Assembly: GCF_945952435.1 (NCBI RefSeq) | Contig: NZ_CAMFHZ010000013.1 | Location: 35,601-99,600 of the forward strand | DNA: 64,000 bases | Source of the DNA: an uncultured Microbacterium sp. | Lineage (GTDB): Bacteria; Actinomycetota; Actinomycetes; Actinomycetales; Microbacteriaceae | Direction: 5' to 3' | Shown here: one piece after another, positions 46,680-54,100 of the stretch | How positions within the stretch are numbered: the stretch's first letter is position 1 | How the letters are laid out: the number at the start of each line of letters is the position of its first letter | The notes under the pieces: generated by a model | Database searches by the model: none | The model's input: only the letters and a program-made list of their open reading frames with translations | Told to the model about the DNA's origin: nothing | Position numbers and translations under genes: made by a program

Positions 46680-46952
46680 CGCCGGTGCGGGCGCGTCGGG
46701 GCCGGTGCGAGCGCGACGGGCCGGATGGTTCGTGGCTCCGGGGGTCCCTCCGCTCGCTGGTGAGGCCCGCGGTGTCCTCCGCGGGGGCGAGCGTCGCGGA
46801 GTCCTCCACGAGCGTTTCGCCGCGCCCAGGTGGGAGAACCCTCCGAATCCGGCCGGACCCGCGTGCCGGGGTTGAGACCTTCGCGCCGAGCGGGAATCGT
46901 TGCCCGGACATGTCGCAGCCGCGTCATGTCCGCAACCGGAAAGGAGCGCTTC
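46680..46952. other. Non-coding gap of about 270 bp
   Basis: No convincing gene on either strand. It holds a 7-bp hairpin (46766-46772 with 46779-46785) and, at the right end, the ribosome binding site AAAGGAG of the next gene. The promoter of that gene was not identified. Confidence 0.5.
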
Positions 46953-47252
46953 ATGCTCACCCTGACCGACAACGCCACCGCTCTGGTCACCACCCTCGTC
47001 CGTCGTCGCACCGACGCGGAGAGCGCGGGTCTGCGCATCCACACGTCCGAGTCCCACGGCCCGGCCGGCGAGCCCCGCCTCGCCGCCGACGTGGTCGTCT
47101 CCCCCGAGGCGGACGACAAGGTCGTCGATCTTCCCGGCGCCCCCGTCTTCCTGGAGGGAGAGGCGGCGATCGTCCTCGACGACAAGGTCCTGGACGCGAA
47201 CGTCGACGAGGAGGGCGCCGTCTCCTTCTCGCTGCTCCCCCAGACGGCCTGA
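46953..47252 (+). CDS. HesB/IscA-like small protein lacking cysteines
   Basis: A 99-residue protein starting MLTLTDNATALVTTLVRRR, with a body that follows the A-type Fe-S carrier fold pattern (AGLRIHTSESHG, LPGAPVFLEGEAAIVLDDKVLDANV, SFSLLPQTA). The three cysteines of IscA/HesB are all absent; the protein has none. Similar cysteine-less relatives are common in Microbacteriaceae and are often annotated as Fe-S assembly proteins, but cluster binding is unlikely. AAAGGAG lies seven bases before the ATG. A terminator hairpin follows. Confidence 0.7.
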   Translation: MLTLTDNATALVTTLVRRRTDAESAGLRIHTSESHGPAGEPRLAADVVVSPEADDKVVDLPGAPVFLEGEAAIVLDDKVLDANVDEEGAVSFSLLPQTA

Positions 47253-47262
47253 GTGAGGCTTC

Positions 47263-47301
47263 CGCCGAGGGCGTCCGCCGGTCCGGTGGGCGCCCTCGGC
47301 G
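47263..47301 (+). terminator. Terminator hairpin after the HesB-like gene
   Basis: An 11-bp stem (47263-47273 with 47291-47301) whose loop can form an inner hairpin, 10 bp after the stop codon. Confidence 0.65.
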
Positions 47302-47338
47302 TCTGCGGACCATGCCGCCGCGGGAATGCGACGCCACC

Positions 47339-47344
47339 TACGGT
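47339..47344 (+). promoter_or_regulatory. Leaderless -10 (TACGGT) for the acyltransferase gene
   Basis: TACGGT ends 6 nt before ATG 47351. Confidence 0.58.
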
Positions 47345-47350
47345 TGTCGC

Positions 47351-47932
47351 ATGGTGAAGTCACTCATCGCCCGAGCGTTCTGGGCCTGCAGCCGCTGGAG
47401 GCTCGTCGGAGGACCGGCCCCCGAGCGGCCGAGCGTGCTGATCGGCGCCCCGCACACCTCCAACTGGGACTTCGTCCTGATGCTCGCGATCGCGTGGCGG
47501 AACCGGATCGACGTGCACTGGCTCGGCAAGAAAAGTCTCTTCCGGGGATGGCGCGGCCCGCTCATGCGCCGCCTCGGCGGAATCCCCGTCGACCGATCGG
47601 ATCCGAGCCGCGTGGTGGACGAGGTGATCGCGAGGATCGACGCGGGCGCGGTCTTCGGCCTCGTCGTCACGCCGGACGGCACGCGCGGCGGCAACGACCA
47701 CTGGAAGTCCGGCTTCTACCGGATCGCGCGGGCGACGGGACTGCCGGTGACCCTCGGCTACGTGGATCGCACCACGATGACCACCGGCCTCGGACCCACC
47801 TTCGCTCTCACCGGGGACGTGCATGCCGACATGCAACGGCTCCGCGCGTTCTACGCCGATAAGGCGGGCGTCCGGCCGGAACGCCGCACCGAGCCGCGGC
47901 TGCGCGAGGAGCTCTCCGCCCTCGGCGTCTGA
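47351..47932 (+). CDS. PlsC-like lysophospholipid acyltransferase
   Basis: A 193-residue acyltransferase. The catalytic HX4D is in GAPHTSNWDFVLM, and the second block GGIPVDRSDPSRVVDEVIAR and third block VVTPDGTRGGNDHWKSGFYRIA match the acyl-acceptor binding motifs. It is shorter than typical PlsC (about 240) and lacks a strong N-terminal membrane helix; hydrophobic residues around 35-50 may attach it to the membrane. It probably acylates a lysophospholipid or similar acceptor. It has its own leaderless promoter. Confidence 0.82.
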   Translation: MVKSLIARAFWACSRWRLVGGPAPERPSVLIGAPHTSNWDFVLMLAIAWRNRIDVHWLGKKSLFRGWRGPLMRRLGGIPVDRSDPSRVVDEVIARIDAGAVFGLVVTPDGTRGGNDHWKSGFYRIARATGLPVTLGYVDRTTMTTGLGPTFALTGDVHADMQRLRAFYADKAGVRPERRTEPRLREELSALGV

Positions 47933-47935
47933 GCT

Positions 47936-48580
47936 TCAGCCCAGTCCCGTGACGAGGTTGATGATCGTTCCGAGGATCAACGCCCCGAAGACATAGGCGA
48001 TCGCGGTCTGCGCGATCACGATCCGCCGGATCGCGTTGCGCGTCACGTTGGTGTCGGCCACCTGATAGGTCATGCCGAGGCCGATCGAGAAGTAGATGAA
48101 GTCGGTGTACTCCGGGTCCTGCTTCTGGTTGAAGACGATCCCCTCGGCGCCCGAATCGTCGTAGTAGAGACGGGCGTAGCGGAGCATGTAGTCGGTCTGG
48201 ATGAGCCCCCACGAGGCGGCGACGCTGAGCACGGCGATGCCTGCGAGGGCGAACTCGGTCCAGCCGTGCGCGTGCCTGGCTTGCAGCACGACGACGAGCA
48301 CCGCGGCCACGCTCGCGAAGCTCCCTGTCACGGCGATCAGCCGGGCCCACCGCCGTCCCGGGTCCTCCTCCGTCGCGTGCGCACGGGTCTGCGCGGCGTC
48401 CATCGGCCACGCGACGAGGAGGATCCACACCGTGCCGACGAGCGCGAGCGAGCCCCATCCGGCGAGCAGCCCCGCCGCGACGCCGAGCAACGGTGCGATC
48501 ACGAGCCCGACCGCGACGCCGACGAGGAGACCGACGAGCGCGCGCACCCGCCAGCGGTGGCGGAGGGGAAGGCTGCTCAC
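47936..48580 (-). CDS. DUF1345 family membrane protein
   Basis: A 214-residue protein with about five membrane segments. The conserved DUF1345 region is WGLIQTDYMLRYARLYYDD followed by DFIYFSIGLGMTYQVADTNV, with charged residues inside the C-terminal hydrophobic region. Function is unknown; the FxYFSxxxGMTYQVSD pattern recalls potassium-channel-like pores. GTG 48580 is supported by a leaderless -10. It converges with the acyltransferase gene, with three bases between them. Confidence 0.88.
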   Translation of the reverse strand: MSSLPLRHRWRVRALVGLLVGVAVGLVIAPLLGVAAGLLAGWGSLALVGTVWILLVAWPMDAAQTRAHATEEDPGRRWARLIAVTGSFASVAAVLVVVLQARHAHGWTEFALAGIAVLSVAASWGLIQTDYMLRYARLYYDDSGAEGIVFNQKQDPEYTDFIYFSIGLGMTYQVADTNVTRNAIRRIVIAQTAIAYVFGALILGTIINLVTGLG

Positions 48581-48586
48581 CCGCTC

Positions 48587-48592
48587 AGGCTA
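48587..48592 (-). promoter_or_regulatory. Leaderless -10 (TAGCCT) for the DUF1345 gene
   Basis: TAGCCT on the minus strand ends 6 nt before GTG 48580. Confidence 0.58.
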
Positions 48593-48605
48593 GCCGGTGG
48601 CGCGG

Positions 48606-49418
48606 TCAGGGCATCGACGGCACCGTCTGACACACCGGGCAGTACTGCGCAGAGGCTCCGCCGAACACGTGATCGGCGACCTCCGCGCCGCAGACCGGGC
48701 ACGGCTGTCCGCCCCGCCCGTGCACCGTCATCGCCGCGACCTTGGCCGCCTTGAGGTCGGCGGGTCGGAGGCCGCGTCGCTCCGCCGCGGCCTGCCGCAT
48801 CGTGTCGATCAGCGCCGCGAAGAGCCGGTCGCGATCCTCGGATGCGAGCAGGGACGCGTGCGTGGCGGGGGCGATCCGCGCCCGGTGCAGGATCTCATCC
48901 GAATAGGCGTTGCCGATCCCGGCGAGGGACGCCTGTTCCTGGAGGAGCGCCTTGATCTGCTTGCGGCGCGCTCCGAGCACCCGTTCGAGGTCTTCGCGGG
49001 AGAAGTCCTCGGCCAGCGGATCGGGGCCGAGGGCGGCCACGCCGGCCACGTCGGTCGGAGCGTCGACGACCCAGACCGCGACCGCGAGGAATTCGCCGCG
49101 CTCGACGATCTCGAAGCCGGTTCCGTCGTCGAGCACGACATGCGCGACCGGCAGCGCGCCGGTATCGGGCTCGCCGTCGATGCGGATCCAGCCGTTGCGT
49201 CCGAAGCTGACGACCAACCACCCGGCATCGGTGGCGATCCCCGCGTATTTCCCGAAACGGCGCACCTCGGCGATCTGCGCGCCGTCGAGCGTCTGCGGCG
49301 GGCGATCGCGGGTCTTCACGATCCGGTGGTCGACGTGGTCGATCGCACGGAACGCGCGGCCGATCCCCCGCTCGCCGAGGAACTCGACGAGCGCCTGGAC
49401 CTCGGGCGCCTCGGGCAT
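48606..49418 (-). CDS. Fpg/Nei family DNA glycosylase
   Basis: A 270-residue base-excision enzyme. The N-terminal PEAPEVQALVEFL gives the catalytic Pro2/Glu3, RRFGKYAGI the hairpin Lys, and SLAGIGNAYSDEIL the H2TH Asn. The zinc finger has CPVC (about 242-245) and CPVCQ near the C-terminus. The zinc-finger Arg of classic MutM is replaced (GGASAQYCPVCQ), as I recall for a common actinobacterial subgroup, so damage preference may differ from 8-oxoguanine. It starts six bases after CAGGAT, a weak leaderless -10. Confidence 0.88.
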   Translation of the reverse strand: MPEAPEVQALVEFLGERGIGRAFRAIDHVDHRIVKTRDRPPQTLDGAQIAEVRRFGKYAGIATDAGWLVVSFGRNGWIRIDGEPDTGALPVAHVVLDDGTGFEIVERGEFLAVAVWVVDAPTDVAGVAALGPDPLAEDFSREDLERVLGARRKQIKALLQEQASLAGIGNAYSDEILHRARIAPATHASLLASEDRDRLFAALIDTMRQAAAERRGLRPADLKAAKVAAMTVHGRGGQPCPVCGAEVADHVFGGASAQYCPVCQTVPSMP

Positions 49419-49424
49419 GGACTC

Positions 49425-49430
49425 ATCCTG
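49425..49430 (-). promoter_or_regulatory. Possible leaderless -10 (CAGGAT) for the glycosylase gene
   Basis: CAGGAT ends 6 nt before ATG 49418; the same near-consensus hexamer and spacing is seen before rmuC. Confidence 0.42.
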
Positions 49431-49469
49431 CCACCGGCCGCCGACATCCGCGGCGGCCCCCTGCGGAGC

Positions 49470-50045
49470 TCAGTCCCAGGCGAGGTAGTCCTCGATCGCG
49501 AACGCGGTGTCGACCGGATCGCTGACCGGGAACAGGTGGCCCCCGCCTTCGATCGTCACGATGCTGGTGCGCTCCGGTGCGGCGTCGCGCAGCCTCTCGC
49601 CGTTGACCGGCGGCATCACGTCGTCCTCGGAGCCCTGGACGATCAGCACGGGGACCGCCGGAGCCAGCGGGACGTCCACGTCCTCGACCCCGAGCAGCAG
49701 CACTCCGAGCGCGCGGTCCGTGCGCTTCGCCGAGAGCGCCCGGGCGACGGTGCCGCCCACTCCGTGGCCGCCGATCCAGCTCGCTCCGATGCCGACGTGG
49801 TCCATCACGTCGCTCGCGTCGTCGACGCGCTGCTGCAGCGAAACGGTCTCGTCCGAGCCGGCGCGGGATCCGATCCGCAGCACGCGGATGCCCTCGCCCG
49901 CGAGAATGTGCGCGACGGATCCGAGCGCCCCGCCCTCCAGGCCGCGACCGGGGATCAGCACCAGAGCGGGTCCGTCGCCCTCGGACATCTCGTCGACGTA
50001 CGGGATTGCGCGGCCATCGGGCTCGAAGATGCTGTTCTGAGTCAC
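49470..50045 (-). CDS. Alpha/beta hydrolase-fold protein with nucleophile replaced by glycine
   Basis: A 191-residue protein with the alpha/beta hydrolase layout: an oxyanion strand LVLIPGRGLEGGA, an elbow GGHGVGGTVA (92-101) where the usual Ser is Gly95, an acid-position GSEDD (138-142) and a His in GGGHLF (His170). With the nucleophile gone it is unlikely to be a standard hydrolase; it may be a binding protein or use another mechanism. GTG 50045 is supported by a leaderless -10. It is divergent from the first VOC gene. Confidence 0.75.
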   Translation of the reverse strand: MTQNSIFEPDGRAIPYVDEMSEGDGPALVLIPGRGLEGGALGSVAHILAGEGIRVLRIGSRAGSDETVSLQQRVDDASDVMDHVGIGASWIGGHGVGGTVARALSAKRTDRALGVLLLGVEDVDVPLAPAVPVLIVQGSEDDVMPPVNGERLRDAAPERTSIVTIEGGGHLFPVSDPVDTAFAIEDYLAWD

Positions 50046-50051
50046 CGGGCC

Positions 50052-50057
50052 ATCGTA
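50052..50057 (-). promoter_or_regulatory. Leaderless -10 (TACGAT) for the alpha/beta hydrolase-like gene
   Basis: TACGAT on the minus strand ends 6 nt before GTG 50045. Confidence 0.58.
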
Positions 50058-50112
50058 TCGAGTCCGCCTGTCCGTCCTCCTTGCAGGCCTCTGCGGTCGG
50101 ACGCGGGCTGTC

Positions 50113-50118
50113 TAATAT
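50113..50118 (+). promoter_or_regulatory. Leaderless -10 (TAATAT) for the first VOC gene
   Basis: TAATAT, the closest match to TATAAT in this set, ends 6 nt before ATG 50125. Confidence 0.65.
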
Positions 50119-50124
50119 GGCGGC

Positions 50125-50562
50125 ATGACGGTGCGCATGGACAACATCGGAATCGTGGTCGAGGACCTGGACGCGGCGATCGCGTTCTTCGGCGAACTGG
50201 GCCTCGAGCTCGAGGGCCGCATGGACGTCGACGGCCCCTGGGCGGGAGCGGTGACCGGCCTCGGAGATCAGCGCGTCGAGGTCGCGATGATGCGCACCCC
50301 GGACGGGCACGGCGCCGTGGAGCTCTCCCGCTTCCGTGAGCCGGACGTGATCGAGGACCACCGCGCCGCGCCCGTGAACGCCCTCGGGTATCTGCGGGTC
50401 ATGTTCGAGGTCGACGATCTGGACGACACTCTCGCCCGCATCTCGGCGATCGGCGCCACCCTCGTCAGCTCGGAAGTCGTGGACTACGAGGGCGTCTATC
50501 GCCTGTGCTACGTCCGCGGACCGGAGGGGATCCTCGTCGGGCTCGCACAGTCGCTGCGCTGA
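50125..50562 (+). CDS. VOC (glyoxalase/bleomycin resistance-like) family protein
   Basis: A 145-residue protein with two beta-alpha-beta3 modules. The first module starts MDNIGIVVEDLDAAIAFFGELGLEL; the second holds LGYLRVMFEVDDLDDTLARIS and ends in YVRGPEGILVGLAQ with the Glu expected of metal-binding VOC proteins. Possible metal ligands include the Glu in GAVELSRF and the C-terminal Glu. Members isomerise, cleave or sequester small molecules; the substrate is unknown. Leaderless start. Confidence 0.85.
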   Translation: MTVRMDNIGIVVEDLDAAIAFFGELGLELEGRMDVDGPWAGAVTGLGDQRVEVAMMRTPDGHGAVELSRFREPDVIEDHRAAPVNALGYLRVMFEVDDLDDTLARISAIGATLVSSEVVDYEGVYRLCYVRGPEGILVGLAQSLR

Positions 50563-50585
50563 CGGGGGTCATTCTCCGTCGTCCG

Positions 50586-50614
50586 TTGTCTGCGCGCGGG
50601 AGGGCGCCTAGCGT
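50586..50614 (+). promoter_or_regulatory. Leaderless promoter of the second VOC gene
   Basis: TTGTCT (50586-50591) and TAGCGT (50609-50614) are 17 bp apart, and the -10 ends 6 nt before ATG 50621. This is one of the few leaderless genes here with a recognisable -35. Confidence 0.6.
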
Positions 50615-50620
50615 GAGGGC

Positions 50621-51004
50621 ATGCGAGTCCAGCGCGTCGTGCCCCTGCTGACGGTCGACGATCTCCCCCGTGTCGTGCACGCCTACCGCGCCCTCACCGG
50701 TCTGGAGGTGGTCATGGATCACGGTTGGATCGTCACCCTCGCAGACAGCGATGGGGCGCACCAACTCTCGCTGATGACGGCGGATGCGACCGCGCCTGTC
50801 GAGCCGACCGTCTCGATCTTCGTCGACGACGTGCACGAGGCGTTGTCGAACGTGGAAGCCGCTGGAATGGAGATCGTGCACCCGCTCACCGACGAGCCGT
50901 GGGGCGTAACGCGATTCTTCGTCCAGGACGACGCCGGGAACGTCCTCAACGTCGGGATGCATACGGACGCCCTCGAGGTGAGGCTGCGCGACCCCGAGCG
51001 GTGA
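50621..51004 (+). CDS. VOC family protein
   Basis: A 127-residue protein with the VOC fold: VVPLLTVDDLPRVVHAYRALTGL in the first module, VSIFVDDVHEALSNVEAAG and FFVQDDAGNVLNVGMH in the second. The last metal-ligand position is Asn (NVLNV) rather than Glu, so it may be a ligand-binding rather than catalytic member. It sits 58 bp after the other VOC gene but has its own promoter. It converges with the Lon-substrate-binding-domain gene. Confidence 0.82.
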   Translation: MRVQRVVPLLTVDDLPRVVHAYRALTGLEVVMDHGWIVTLADSDGAHQLSLMTADATAPVEPTVSIFVDDVHEALSNVEAAGMEIVHPLTDEPWGVTRFFVQDDAGNVLNVGMHTDALEVRLRDPER

Positions 51005-51011
51005 CCGGCGG

Positions 51012-51623
51012 TCAGACGTCGCCGTCTGCGGCCCAGAGCTGCTCGGCCTCCAGCGTCAGATCGATCATCCGACGCAGGAGATCTCCCATCGACGTCGCTC
51101 TCACCAGGGTGTACCGGTCGTACTCGCCCAGCGGCGCGATGGCTGCGAGCTGCCACGCGGCTTCGACAGGATCGTCCGACAGTTCGACCGGCGCGTCCTC
51201 CTGTGGTTCCGCGACGCGGGCGGCGGCTCGTCGTACGACCGCTTCGGCCTGGGTCCGCAGAGGCTCCAGCGTCGCGGACCACACCAGCTCGGGCAGCATC
51301 GAGAGCTCGGCCCGGGGGTACGGATCGTCGTCGAGCCATCGCTCGACCGTGAACCGCCCGGTCCCCACGCCGACGATGAGCAGGTCGTCGGCGCCCGCGG
51401 CGACTCTCACGAGGCGCGCCAGCGTCCCGACCCCGGCCCGCTGGTCGCCGCCACCGGCCTCGGAGCCGCGCTCGATGAGGACGACCCCGAACTCGAACCC
51501 CGGTTCGTCCTCGTCGAGCAGCCGCCCGAGCATCGTCAGGTAACGCGGCTCGAACACCCGCAGCACGATGGGCACGTGGGGGAACAGCACGGATCCGAGG
51601 GGGAACATCGGTGAAGCGGCCAT
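51012..51623 (-). CDS. Lon N-terminal (LON substrate-binding/PUA-like) domain protein
   Basis: A 203-residue stand-alone LON_substrate_bdg protein without ATPase or protease domains. It starts MFPLGSVLFPHVPIVLRVFEPRY, the standard entry of the family, continues with FGVVLIERGSEAGG and VGTLARLVRVA, and ends in a helical bundle (PVEAAWQLAAIAPLGEYDRY). ATG 51623 (MAASPM) is preferred to the longer frame, which would run through the promoter region of the divergent DUF427 gene. Such proteins are thought to bind misfolded proteins; role unproven. Confidence 0.88.
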   Translation of the reverse strand: MAASPMFPLGSVLFPHVPIVLRVFEPRYLTMLGRLLDEDEPGFEFGVVLIERGSEAGGGDQRAGVGTLARLVRVAAGADDLLIVGVGTGRFTVERWLDDDPYPRAELSMLPELVWSATLEPLRTQAEAVVRRAAARVAEPQEDAPVELSDDPVEAAWQLAAIAPLGEYDRYTLVRATSMGDLLRRMIDLTLEAEQLWAADGDV

Positions 51624-51646
51624 GCCCCAGTGAAGCACCGCGGACG

Positions 51647-51652
51647 TAGAGT
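51647..51652 (+). promoter_or_regulatory. Leaderless -10 (TAGAGT) for the DUF427 gene
   Basis: TAGAGT ends 6 nt before GTG 51659. Confidence 0.58.
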
Positions 51653-51658
51653 GAACAG

Positions 51659-52156
51659 GTGCCAAGACCGCGCCCCGAGGTACTCGGACCAGGCCAGGAG
51701 TCCGTGTGGGACTACCCCAGGCCGCCGCGCGTCGAGTCCGTCGCCGGACCCGTGACGATCCGTCTCGGAGGTCGCCTCATCGCGGAGAGCCGCGACGCCG
51801 TCCGTGTGCTGGAGACCAGCCATCCGCCGGTCTACTACATTCCGATGGCCGACTTCGCGGAGGGCGCGCTGGTCGACGCCGCAGGTTCGTCGTTCTGCGA
51901 GTTCAAGGGCACCGCACGATACCTCGACGTCCGCGGCGGCGACGAGGTGCGATCGGCCGCCGCGTGGAACTATCCGCACCCGTCGCCCGGATTCGAGAGC
52001 CTGAGGGATCGCGTCGCCGTGTACGCCCAGCAGATGGACGCGTGCACGGTGGACGGCGAGGTCGTCACGCCGCAGCCCGGACGCTTCTACGGAGGGTGGA
52101 TCACGAGCGCGGTCGTGGGGCCCTTCAAGGGTGCACCAGGATCCCTGGGCTGGTGA
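51659..52156 (+). CDS. DUF427 domain protein
   Basis: A 165-residue soluble protein. The family core is visible as VRVLETSHPPVYYIPMADF, SSFCEFKGTARYLDV and AWNYPHPSPGFESLRDRVAVYAQQMDACTVDGE, ending in FYGGWITSAVVGPFKGAPGS. The fold is known for the family but the function is not. GTG 51659 is supported by a leaderless -10 and leaves 35 bp to the divergent Lon-domain gene. Confidence 0.9.
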   Translation: MPRPRPEVLGPGQESVWDYPRPPRVESVAGPVTIRLGGRLIAESRDAVRVLETSHPPVYYIPMADFAEGALVDAAGSSFCEFKGTARYLDVRGGDEVRSAAAWNYPHPSPGFESLRDRVAVYAQQMDACTVDGEVVTPQPGRFYGGWITSAVVGPFKGAPGSLGW

Positions 52157-52174
52157 GCAGCGCGGCGCGTGCCC

Positions 52175-53248
52175 TCAGTTGTTGAAGCGGAACTCCACCA
52201 CGTCGCCGTCCTGCATGACGTAGTCCTTGCCCTCCAGGCGGGCCTTGCCCTTGGCGCGGGCCTCGACGACGGAGCCGGTCTCGACGAGGTCGTCGAACGA
52301 GATGACCTCCGCCTTGATGAAGCCCTTCTCGAAGTCGGTGTGGATCACACCGGCGGCCTGAGGCGCCTTCCAGCCCTTGCCGATCGTCCAGGCACGCGCC
52401 TCCTTGGGTCCGGCCGTGAGGTAGGTCTGCAGTCCGAGGGTGTCGAAGCCGATCCGGGCGAGCTGGTCCAGGCCCGACTCGTCCTGACCGGTCGAGGCGA
52501 GCAGCTCCGCGGCGTCCTCAGGATCCAGGTCGATGAGCTCCGACTCGATCTTCGCGTCGAGGAAGATCGCCTGCGCGGGCGCCACGAGCGCGGCGAGCTC
52601 GGCCTTGCGCGCGGCGTCGGTCAGGACCGACTCGTCGACGTTGAAGACGAAGATGACCGGCTTGGCGGTGAGCAGCCCGAGCTCCTTGATCGGCGCGAGC
52701 TCGATGCCGCTCGTGGACAGGAGCTGACCCCGTTCGAGCGCGTCCTTGGCCGCCGTCGCAGTCTCCAGGACGACCGGATCCGTCTTCTTGCCGCGCACCT
52801 CCTTCTCGAACCGCACGACGGCCTTCTCCAGCGTCTGCAGGTCGGCGAGCATGAGCTCGGCGTTGATCGTCTCCAGGTCGTTCTTCGGATCGATCGCGCC
52901 CTCGACGTGCACGACGTCGTCGTCGGCGAAACCGCGCACGACCTGGGCGATCGCGTCGGCCTCGCGGATGTTCGCGAGGAACTGGTTGCCGAGCCCCTCG
53001 CCCTCGCTCGCGCCGCGGACGATGCCGGCGATGTCCACGAACGACACGGTCGCCGGCAGGATCCGCTCACTGGCGAAGATCCCCGCGAGCACGCCGAGGC
53101 GGGCATCGGGCAGGTTGACCACGCCGACGTTCGGCTCGATCGTCGCGAACGGATAGTTCGCCGCGAGCACGTCGTTCTTGGTCAGGGCGTTGAAGAGGGT
53201 GGACTTGCCGACGTTGGGCAGTCCGACGATTCCGATGGTGAGAGCCAC
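52175..53248 (-). CDS. ychF: Redox-regulated ATPase/GTPase YchF
   Basis: A 357-residue Obg-family P-loop protein. G1 is GIVGLPNVGKSTLFNALT, switch II DIAGIVRGASEGEGLGNQFL, and the NVDE segment in PVIFVFNVDES replaces the NKxD of GTPases, which gives YchF its ATP preference. The C-terminal TGS-like domain ends MQDGDVVEFRFNN. It associates with ribosomes and negatively affects the oxidative stress response in E. coli. GTG 53248 sits 8 nt after a TAGACT hexamer, so the transcript is nearly leaderless. The last gene on this strand before the convergent DUF427. Confidence 0.95.
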   Translation of the reverse strand: MALTIGIVGLPNVGKSTLFNALTKNDVLAANYPFATIEPNVGVVNLPDARLGVLAGIFASERILPATVSFVDIAGIVRGASEGEGLGNQFLANIREADAIAQVVRGFADDDVVHVEGAIDPKNDLETINAELMLADLQTLEKAVVRFEKEVRGKKTDPVVLETATAAKDALERGQLLSTSGIELAPIKELGLLTAKPVIFVFNVDESVLTDAARKAELAALVAPAQAIFLDAKIESELIDLDPEDAAELLASTGQDESGLDQLARIGFDTLGLQTYLTAGPKEARAWTIGKGWKAPQAAGVIHTDFEKGFIKAEVISFDDLVETGSVVEARAKGKARLEGKDYVMQDGDVVEFRFNN

Positions 53249-53256
53249 GGAGGTCG

Positions 53257-53262
53257 AGTCTA
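53257..53262 (-). promoter_or_regulatory. -10 element (TAGACT) for ychF
   Basis: TAGACT ends 8 nt before GTG 53248, slightly further than in the strictly leaderless genes; transcription may begin at or 1-2 nt before the start codon. Confidence 0.5.
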
Positions 53263-53279
53263 CCGGGGCCGCCGCAGGC

Positions 53280-54020
53280 TCAGGATCCGCGGACCGCGCG
53301 GAACGCGGCGGTGACGTAGGGCAGGTCGATCGTCCGCCCCTCCGCGAGCCCGAGGTCGTCGAAGAGCGCATCCATCTCCCGGGCGATCCGCTGCTTCTCC
53401 TCCTCGGCGGCCGTGATGACGTAGCTGCGCGAGCGCGCCATCGCGTGCAGCTGCTCCCGGGTCATGGGACGACTCCACTCCCCGCGCCACCGTTCGAGCA
53501 CGCCGAAGGGATCCGCGACCCGGACGCCGTCCTCGGCGATCATCTCCTCCGCGGCGCTGCCGTGCATGATCGCGGTGAGCCGGCGCACCCACTCGACGCG
53601 GTCGTCGCGCACGTTCCAGATGAGGCCCAGCACACCGCCGGGGCGGACCACCCGGCCGATCTCCCGGGAGGCGCGCACCGGATCCACCCAGTGCCAGGCC
53701 TGACCGAGCACCGCGGCGTCGGCGACCGCGTCGCCGAGCGGCAGGCCCTCTGCGGTGCCTTCGAGCACGGGCACGCCGGGAGTGTTCTCCTGCAACGTCG
53801 CGAGCATCTGCGGATCCGGGTCGACCGCGACGACATCCGTCCCGCCGAGCGCGAGCACCGCCCGGGTCAGCTTCCCGGTTCCCGCGCCGATGTCGACCAC
53901 GGCGCGGGTCCCCTTCGCGAGAGGCTCCAGGAGCCAGGCGACCGCATCGGCGGGATACTCCGGGCGCCCCTTCTCGTAGCTGCCGCTCTCCGCCCCGAAA
54001 CTCGTCGCACGCTGCGTCAT
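53280..54020 (-). CDS. Class I SAM-dependent methyltransferase
   Basis: A 246-residue methyltransferase of the UbiE/methyltransferase-11 type. Motif I is VVDIGAGTGKLTRAVL, the acidic strand end is VVAVDPDPQML, and QAWHWVDPVRASREIGRVVRPGGVLGLIWNVRD covers motifs II-III. The N-terminal FGAESGSYEKGRPEYPADAV is common in actinobacterial members. Substrate unknown. ATG 54020 has a leaderless -10. It lies upstream of ychF on the same strand, which has a separate -10. Confidence 0.85.
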   Translation of the reverse strand: MTQRATSFGAESGSYEKGRPEYPADAVAWLLEPLAKGTRAVVDIGAGTGKLTRAVLALGGTDVVAVDPDPQMLATLQENTPGVPVLEGTAEGLPLGDAVADAAVLGQAWHWVDPVRASREIGRVVRPGGVLGLIWNVRDDRVEWVRRLTAIMHGSAAEEMIAEDGVRVADPFGVLERWRGEWSRPMTREQLHAMARSRSYVITAAEEEKQRIAREMDALFDDLGLAEGRTIDLPYVTAAFRAVRGS

Positions 54021-54026
54021 CCCGCC

Positions 54027-54032
54027 AGCCTA
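54027..54032 (-). promoter_or_regulatory. Leaderless -10 (TAGGCT) for the methyltransferase gene
   Basis: TAGGCT on the minus strand ends 6 nt before ATG 54020. Confidence 0.58.
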
Positions 54033-54100
54033 CGCGCGGGATCGGACACGCCCCGGCGCGCCTGGATCGTGGAATGCTCCGCAGGACGGAGGGTGGAGTC

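Noticed and set aside
48606..49418. Missing zinc-finger Arg in the Fpg/Nei protein as evidence of inactivity
   Set aside because: The catalytic Pro2/Glu3, Lys and Asn are intact, and the same replacement is, as I recall, standard in an actinobacterial subgroup.
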